Source: a virus. From it: DNA of 24,633 nucleotides. The notes below the pieces were generated by a model that made no database searches, was not told the DNA's origin, and saw only the letters and a program-made list of their open reading frames with translations. The stretch lies in IMG/VR virus record IMGVR_UViG_3300021964_000507, positions 1 to 24,633 of that record. The stretch is one strand, 5' to 3'. The position numbers were made by a program, and so were the translations under genes. This document shows, piece by piece, positions 21,926-24,633 of the stretch; positions within the stretch are counted from its first letter, which is position 1; the number at the start of each line of letters is the position of its first letter.

Positions 21926-22189
21926 CTATGATTTTTTCTTTTTCTTACCACCTAACAAATCTGCATCTGCTTTTCTTGCTCCACCTTTTCCAGAAACAAA
22001 GCTTTTAACACGACCCATAGCCCATTGATGTGCAGATGTCTTTGGTCTACTGCCAGAACTATAATAAGCACCTAGACCTCTCTTATAGACTTTATCTAGC
22101 TTTTCTTTAGAGAACCTACCTGCTCCCTTGACAGATGAATATTTACCAGATTTCTTTTTTGTGGTGGTTTTCTTCTTGGTTTCTGCCAT
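21926..22189 (-). CDS. DUF5824-like basic protein
   Basis: This 87-residue protein has a Lys-rich start, then the conserved block KLDKVYKRGLGAYYSSGSRPKTSAHQWAMGRVKSFVSGKGGARKADADLL, then a Lys-rich end. The RGLGAYYSSGSRP...W...R..S...G..AR..D pattern is that of the DUF5824 family of phage proteins, whose function is not known. It sits in the run of small basic proteins upstream of the polyvalent protein. The stop lies 9 bases before the start of the 51-residue gene. The coupling is TAATG-like with the preceding gene. Confidence 0.8.
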   Translation of the reverse strand: MAETKKKTTTKKKSGKYSSVKGAGRFSKEKLDKVYKRGLGAYYSSGSRPKTSAHQWAMGRVKSFVSGKGGARKADADLLGGKKKKKS

Positions 22190-22386
22190 TAGGATTTGCT
22201 CCTTTGTTTACTTATCTTATCCATTTGTGCTTTGGTAAGTTTACCTTCTTTGTAAAGTTTGGCAGTTCTTCTTATTTCTCTTTCTCTTGCCTTAGGGTTT
22301 TTGGCACCTGCGACATATTTCTTAGGAGTTCCCTTCTTTGTCTTTGGTACCTTGTTAAACCTTCTTTTTGTTGGTTTTTTTGCCAT
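22189..22386 (-). CDS. small very basic protein
   Basis: This 65-residue protein is dominated by Lys and Arg, with KKPTKRRFNKVPKTKKGTPKKYVAGAKNP followed by a helix (REREIRRTAKLYKEGKLTKAQMDKI). The motif P.KYV.GAKN...R..EI..T is familiar from marine phage proteins of unknown function. Its first 11 codons overlap the previous 46-residue gene in another frame. The preceding gene's C-terminal Lys run and this gene's N-terminal Lys run come from the same bases. DNA binding inside the head is a reasonable guess only. Confidence 0.75.
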   Translation of the reverse strand: MAKKPTKRRFNKVPKTKKGTPKKYVAGAKNPKAREREIRRTAKLYKEGKLTKAQMDKISKQRSKS

Positions 22387-22495
22387 TCTTTTTCTTCTTT
22401 CTTAATTTTGCAAAGTCTGCACTTGTTATCTTTGTTCTAGGCTTTGCTATTCTTGCAAGAGATTTTTGCTTTTTAGAATATTTACTAAATGGCAT
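22355..22495 (-). CDS. 46-residue basic mini-protein
   Basis: An ATG at 22495 opens a frame reading MPFSKYSKKQKSLARIAKPRTKITSADFAKLR in its first 32 residues, then a Lys/Asn tail. The pattern KYS.KQK.LAR.A.PR.KIT..DF..LR recurs in mini-proteins of marine phages. The ATG overlaps the previous gene's TAA as TAATG. The stop lies 32 bases inside the following gene. It explains the gap between the flanking genes. Function unknown. Confidence 0.8.
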   Translation of the reverse strand: MPFSKYSKKQKSLARIAKPRTKITSADFAKLRKKKKNGKKTNKKKV

Positions 22496-22719
22496 TACAT
22501 TCCCTCTCCAAGACTTTGAAGCTCTTTCATTAACATCAAACCTTGTATTTGTATTTCTTTGACGTCTGAAGCCATCATATTTCTAATTGTTGGTTCTAGG
22601 TCGGCATAACCTACACTTTCAAGTAAATCTTCAAGTTTCATCAAAGGTAATTCTGCTTTTTGCATACCTTCTTTTGGTAGATTGGTTAATGCTCCCATTT
22701 TTGCAGATGTTCCGGGCAT
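22495..22719 (-). CDS. hypothetical Met-rich helical protein
   Basis: This 74-residue protein is helical with MKLEDLLESVGYADLEPTIRNMMASDV and a C-terminal helix IQIQGLMLMKELQSLGEG. It has many Met and Leu residues but no membrane segment. Starts inside the previous stop (TAATG). The DLLESVGYADLEP segment is neither acidic enough for a scaffold nor a known domain. No family recognised. Confidence 0.65.
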   Translation of the reverse strand: MPGTSAKMGALTNLPKEGMQKAELPLMKLEDLLESVGYADLEPTIRNMMASDVKEIQIQGLMLMKELQSLGEGM

Positions 22720-23000
22720 TACATAACCTTTGGTCCCATAGGTCCTAGAATGTCATTCATCATTTCATGAGCATTGCCAGAATCCATCTTAATGATTTTA
22801 ACTTTCATATCGCCATGATGGTCTTCTTCTTCCATTTCTTCTTCTTCATCTGGAAGCATCATTGTTTGATGGCAGAGTAATAAGAAGTTAACTAGTTGCT
22901 CGTCTGTTAATTCTAGGCCTTCCGCGTTTCTTGGGAAGCCCATTTTCTCCTCGAACAACTCTTCGTTCTTCTCCATGTTGCCTACTTCTATTTCTTCCAT
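22719..23000 (-). CDS. highly acidic small protein
   Basis: This 93-residue protein has an acidic start, a helix with LTDEQLVNFLLLCHQTMMLP, a run of Glu residues (DEEEEMEEEDHH) and the end VKIIKMDSGNAHEMMNDILGPMGPKVM. A strong AAAGGAG lies 7 bases before the ATG at 23000, so the start is well supported, although its first 113 bases lie inside the 412-residue gene. In that overlap its codons end often in G or C (GAG, AAG, AAC, TTC, GGC, GCG), unlike the GAA-dominated later part. The family is unknown. It could balance the very basic neighbours electrostatically. Confidence 0.75.
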   Translation of the reverse strand: MEEIEVGNMEKNEELFEEKMGFPRNAEGLELTDEQLVNFLLLCHQTMMLPDEEEEMEEEDHHGDMKVKIIKMDSGNAHEMMNDILGPMGPKVM

Positions 23001-24126
23001 TTATGTCTCCTTTAAGGTTAATAAATAAACCTATTGAATAACAAATTGCTTCTCCAATAACTTTACCTATCTTGATTGAAAGTCTATTTTTGCCTACCTT
23101 ACCATTAGATAGGTCAAATGCCATTTGCTCTGCCCAAGCACAAACTATTGGTTTCATAATTTTATATGCTAGTTTCTTATTTTTAACTCTCTCTGCCATA
23201 GGTTTACCCCAAATAGCATAACCGTCATATATTCGTCTGTTTACTTGTTGCCCATATATTTTATCATATTTATATATATTTCTTGGTAAATCTTTCATTT
23301 CAAAAAATGCTGTACAAAGAAATGTTGAATCTGCTGGAGTATCACTACCTGCTTCTCTTTGATTTTCTAATGTTACTGCCCTTGCGAATGCAGGGTCATA
23401 ACCTTTCATGTTTGTTACATTTGTTTGGTTTATCTTATCTTCTGCAAAATCACTTACTGATTTAAGTTCATTATCATAATATCCACCTGTCATGGCATCA
23501 CGAAAACTACTAAAGCCAGATATTACTTGGTCTTCTTCTATCATGGCTCTATCTTGTGGACTTATGCCTCCTCTAAAACCTGTACCTGTAATGTTTTGTG
23601 CAGTTCTACCACTTGAATATGGCTGTGTATAATATTGTTGCTGTGCTTTGTAAAAGTCATTACTTTTAGCATCTAGTTCATCTTTGGTAAATCTAGGTAT
23701 TTGTATAGGTGCCAAATCTAAGTCTGGTCTTTTCGCCATCATATATCTTTGTATATCATCACGACTTATGTTTTCTGTTGTTGAATATGGGTCGTTTTGT
23801 TTAAATTGTTTGATTTCGTTTATAACTGCACTTGTAGCACTTTTACCTGTTCCTGCCCTTTTCATTATTGCACCAAGTCCTGTATCTAATTGATTAGGAC
23901 TTGTTGAATTAAGTAAATTGGTCGCAGAACTTTCTAATTGTGTTTTACCAATGGCTTGTCCAAGAATAGCTAAATCACCTATACCCGGCAAAGCACCAAA
24001 TACTGTTGATGGTCTTAAAGAGAAATCAACACCAAAACGAGAAAGAGGCTTTGTACCAGCCTCTTCTGCCAAAATACCTTCTTTTAATGTACTTACGTCT
24101 TTAAGTGAAAAAGGTTCTTTTGCCAT
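22888..24126 (-). CDS. 412-residue putative structural protein with AT-hook-like C-terminus
   Basis: The N-terminal part has a hydrophobic Gly-rich stretch (TVFGALPGIGDLAILGQAIG, residues 41-60). A low-complexity middle with Gln/Tyr and GTGFRGGISPQDRAMIEED follows. The conserved C-terminal domain is at residues 266-366: DSTFLCTAFF, YDGYAIWGKPMAER, PIVCAWAEQMA, GEAICYSIG. This domain is familiar from phage structural or ejection proteins. The last 37 residues come from the overlap with the acidic gene and are strongly basic, ending with KKRGRPRINRR (399-409), which fits the AT-hook core RGRP. Only a weak AGGCG precedes the ATG. Function unknown; virion role inferred. Confidence 0.7.
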   Translation of the reverse strand: MAKEPFSLKDVSTLKEGILAEEAGTKPLSRFGVDFSLRPSTVFGALPGIGDLAILGQAIGKTQLESSATNLLNSTSPNQLDTGLGAIMKRAGTGKSATSAVINEIKQFKQNDPYSTTENISRDDIQRYMMAKRPDLDLAPIQIPRFTKDELDAKSNDFYKAQQQYYTQPYSSGRTAQNITGTGFRGGISPQDRAMIEEDQVISGFSSFRDAMTGGYYDNELKSVSDFAEDKINQTNVTNMKGYDPAFARAVTLENQREAGSDTPADSTFLCTAFFEMKDLPRNIYKYDKIYGQQVNRRIYDGYAIWGKPMAERVKNKKLAYKIMKPIVCAWAEQMAFDLSNGKVGKNRLSIKIGKVIGEAICYSIGLFINLKGDINGRNRSRQHGEERRVVRGENGLPKKRGRPRINRRATS

Positions 24127-24134
24127 TTATTCGC

Positions 24135-24633
24135 CTATGTTCCCATATTGAATTTTTGCATATCCATATCTTGAGTTCTATCTGCACCCATCTCACCTTC
24201 ACGGGTAACGGAACGTGTTGCAGGTCTAGGCATTGGCAGAGCACCTAAAGCAGGTCCCATTATTTCACCTTCACGAACAACAGATTGTGGGTCTAAAACT
24301 GCCTGCATGGCATCTTCTAATGATATACCCATACTAGTTAATGCTTCTATTGCCTCTTTATCTGACATGCTAAGGCCTGCCATTTGTTGTTCTAACATTG
24401 ACAGATTTTTGCCCATCTCTTCTGCACGAACAGCACTTCTAGGGTCTAATACTCTTCGCATTGCATCATCTCTACTCATAGAGTCCATACCCATATCTTG
24501 TCTTGGAGGTATTGCCTCTCCACCCATTCTATCAAGGTTTCGCATACTATCCATACCCATATTCATAGGTGCAGGTATATTTTCTTCGCCCATACCTTGT
24601 TCCATTCTTCGCATCATTGAACGATATTTGTTC
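24135..24633 (-). CDS. Met-rich repeat protein, 5' end outside the window
   Basis: From the first visible Met at 24617 the protein has 160 residues, but the frame stays open to the window edge and no ribosome-binding site precedes that Met, so it probably starts further right. It is very rich in Met, Arg and acidic residues. Repeats are visible: NMGMDSM (19-25) and DMGMDSM (41-47), and DAMRRVLDPRSAVR (51-64) and DAMQAVLDPQSVVR (102-115), with a third short RxVTREGEMG. The repeated helix plus VLDP.S.VR unit suggests a modular binding scaffold. No family recognised. Confidence 0.6.
   Translation of the reverse strand, partial: NKYRSMMRRMEQGMGEENIPAPMNMGMDSMRNLDRMGGEAIPPRQDMGMDSMSRDDAMRRVLDPRSAVRAEEMGKNLSMLEQQMAGLSMSDKEAIEALTSMGISLEDAMQAVLDPQSVVREGEIMGPALGALPMPRPATRSVTREGEMGADRTQDMDMQKFNMGT

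Noticed and set aside
1-24633. tRNA genes, integrase, IS elements, attachment sites
   Set aside because: I looked for cloverleaf-like segments, recombinase motifs and flanking direct repeats and saw none. A covariance-model tRNA search would be decisive, but none was run.

Overview
This window looks like part of the late (virion and lysis) region of a tailed bacteriophage with an AT-rich genome. The gene set resembles marine environmental phages, especially those linked to AT-rich alphaproteobacteria such as SAR11 and SAR116. The host assignment is inferred from protein style and base composition, not shown by the sequence. No integrase, repressor, tRNA gene, IS element or CRISPR array was seen. 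No tape-measure, tail-tube or sheath gene was recognised, while adaptor-like and packaged-DNA-stabilisation-like proteins are present. That favours a short-tailed (podovirus-type) virion. Terminase and portal are not in the window and probably lie beyond the right edge.

Layout. Almost everything is on the minus strand and is read from right to left. Block A (24633 to 16318) starts with a Met-rich repeat protein cut by the window edge and a 412-residue protein. A run of very small, mostly basic proteins follows, one of them with a DUF5824-like sequence. The block ends with a translationally coupled set: a 972-residue polyvalent-type protein, a 61-residue basic protein, a 137-residue beta-rich protein and a 401-residue protein with an internal twin-arginine-like motif. 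These last genes may encode internal or ejected virion proteins.

Block B (15292 to 16268) is the only plus-strand segment. It holds three small genes with near-identical ribosome-binding leaders, a sigma70-like promoter in front and a hairpin terminator behind. The first protein resembles a stand-alone ArdC N-terminal (antirestriction-type ssDNA-binding) domain, so the cassette could be an early counter-defence module.

Block C (15127 to 1) is the head, tail and lysis operon. Its order is: a Lys-rich mini-protein sharing its N-terminus with the major capsid protein, a GroES-like co-chaperonin, scaffold, small head proteins, the HK97-fold-type major capsid protein with a hairpin behind it, several virion structural proteins, two adaptor-like proteins, a tail fibre, a Cys4 protein and a 2OG-Fe(II) oxygenase. 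A compact lysis region follows: EF-hand membrane protein, secreted Cys peptide, a 48-residue membrane mini-protein, a 3-TM holin, a zinc ribbon and a T4-type lysozyme. The block ends with a large stabilisation-like protein and small genes.

Genes are tightly packed, often with ATGA or TAATG junctions, and some overlaps are long. In two of them codon use suggests that both frames are under selection. There is no gene-free stretch over 300 bases. The longest, 15128-15291, is the divergent promoter region. Four small genes below about 55 codons are added here: 3429-3575, 14842-14997, 21761-21916 and 22355-22495.
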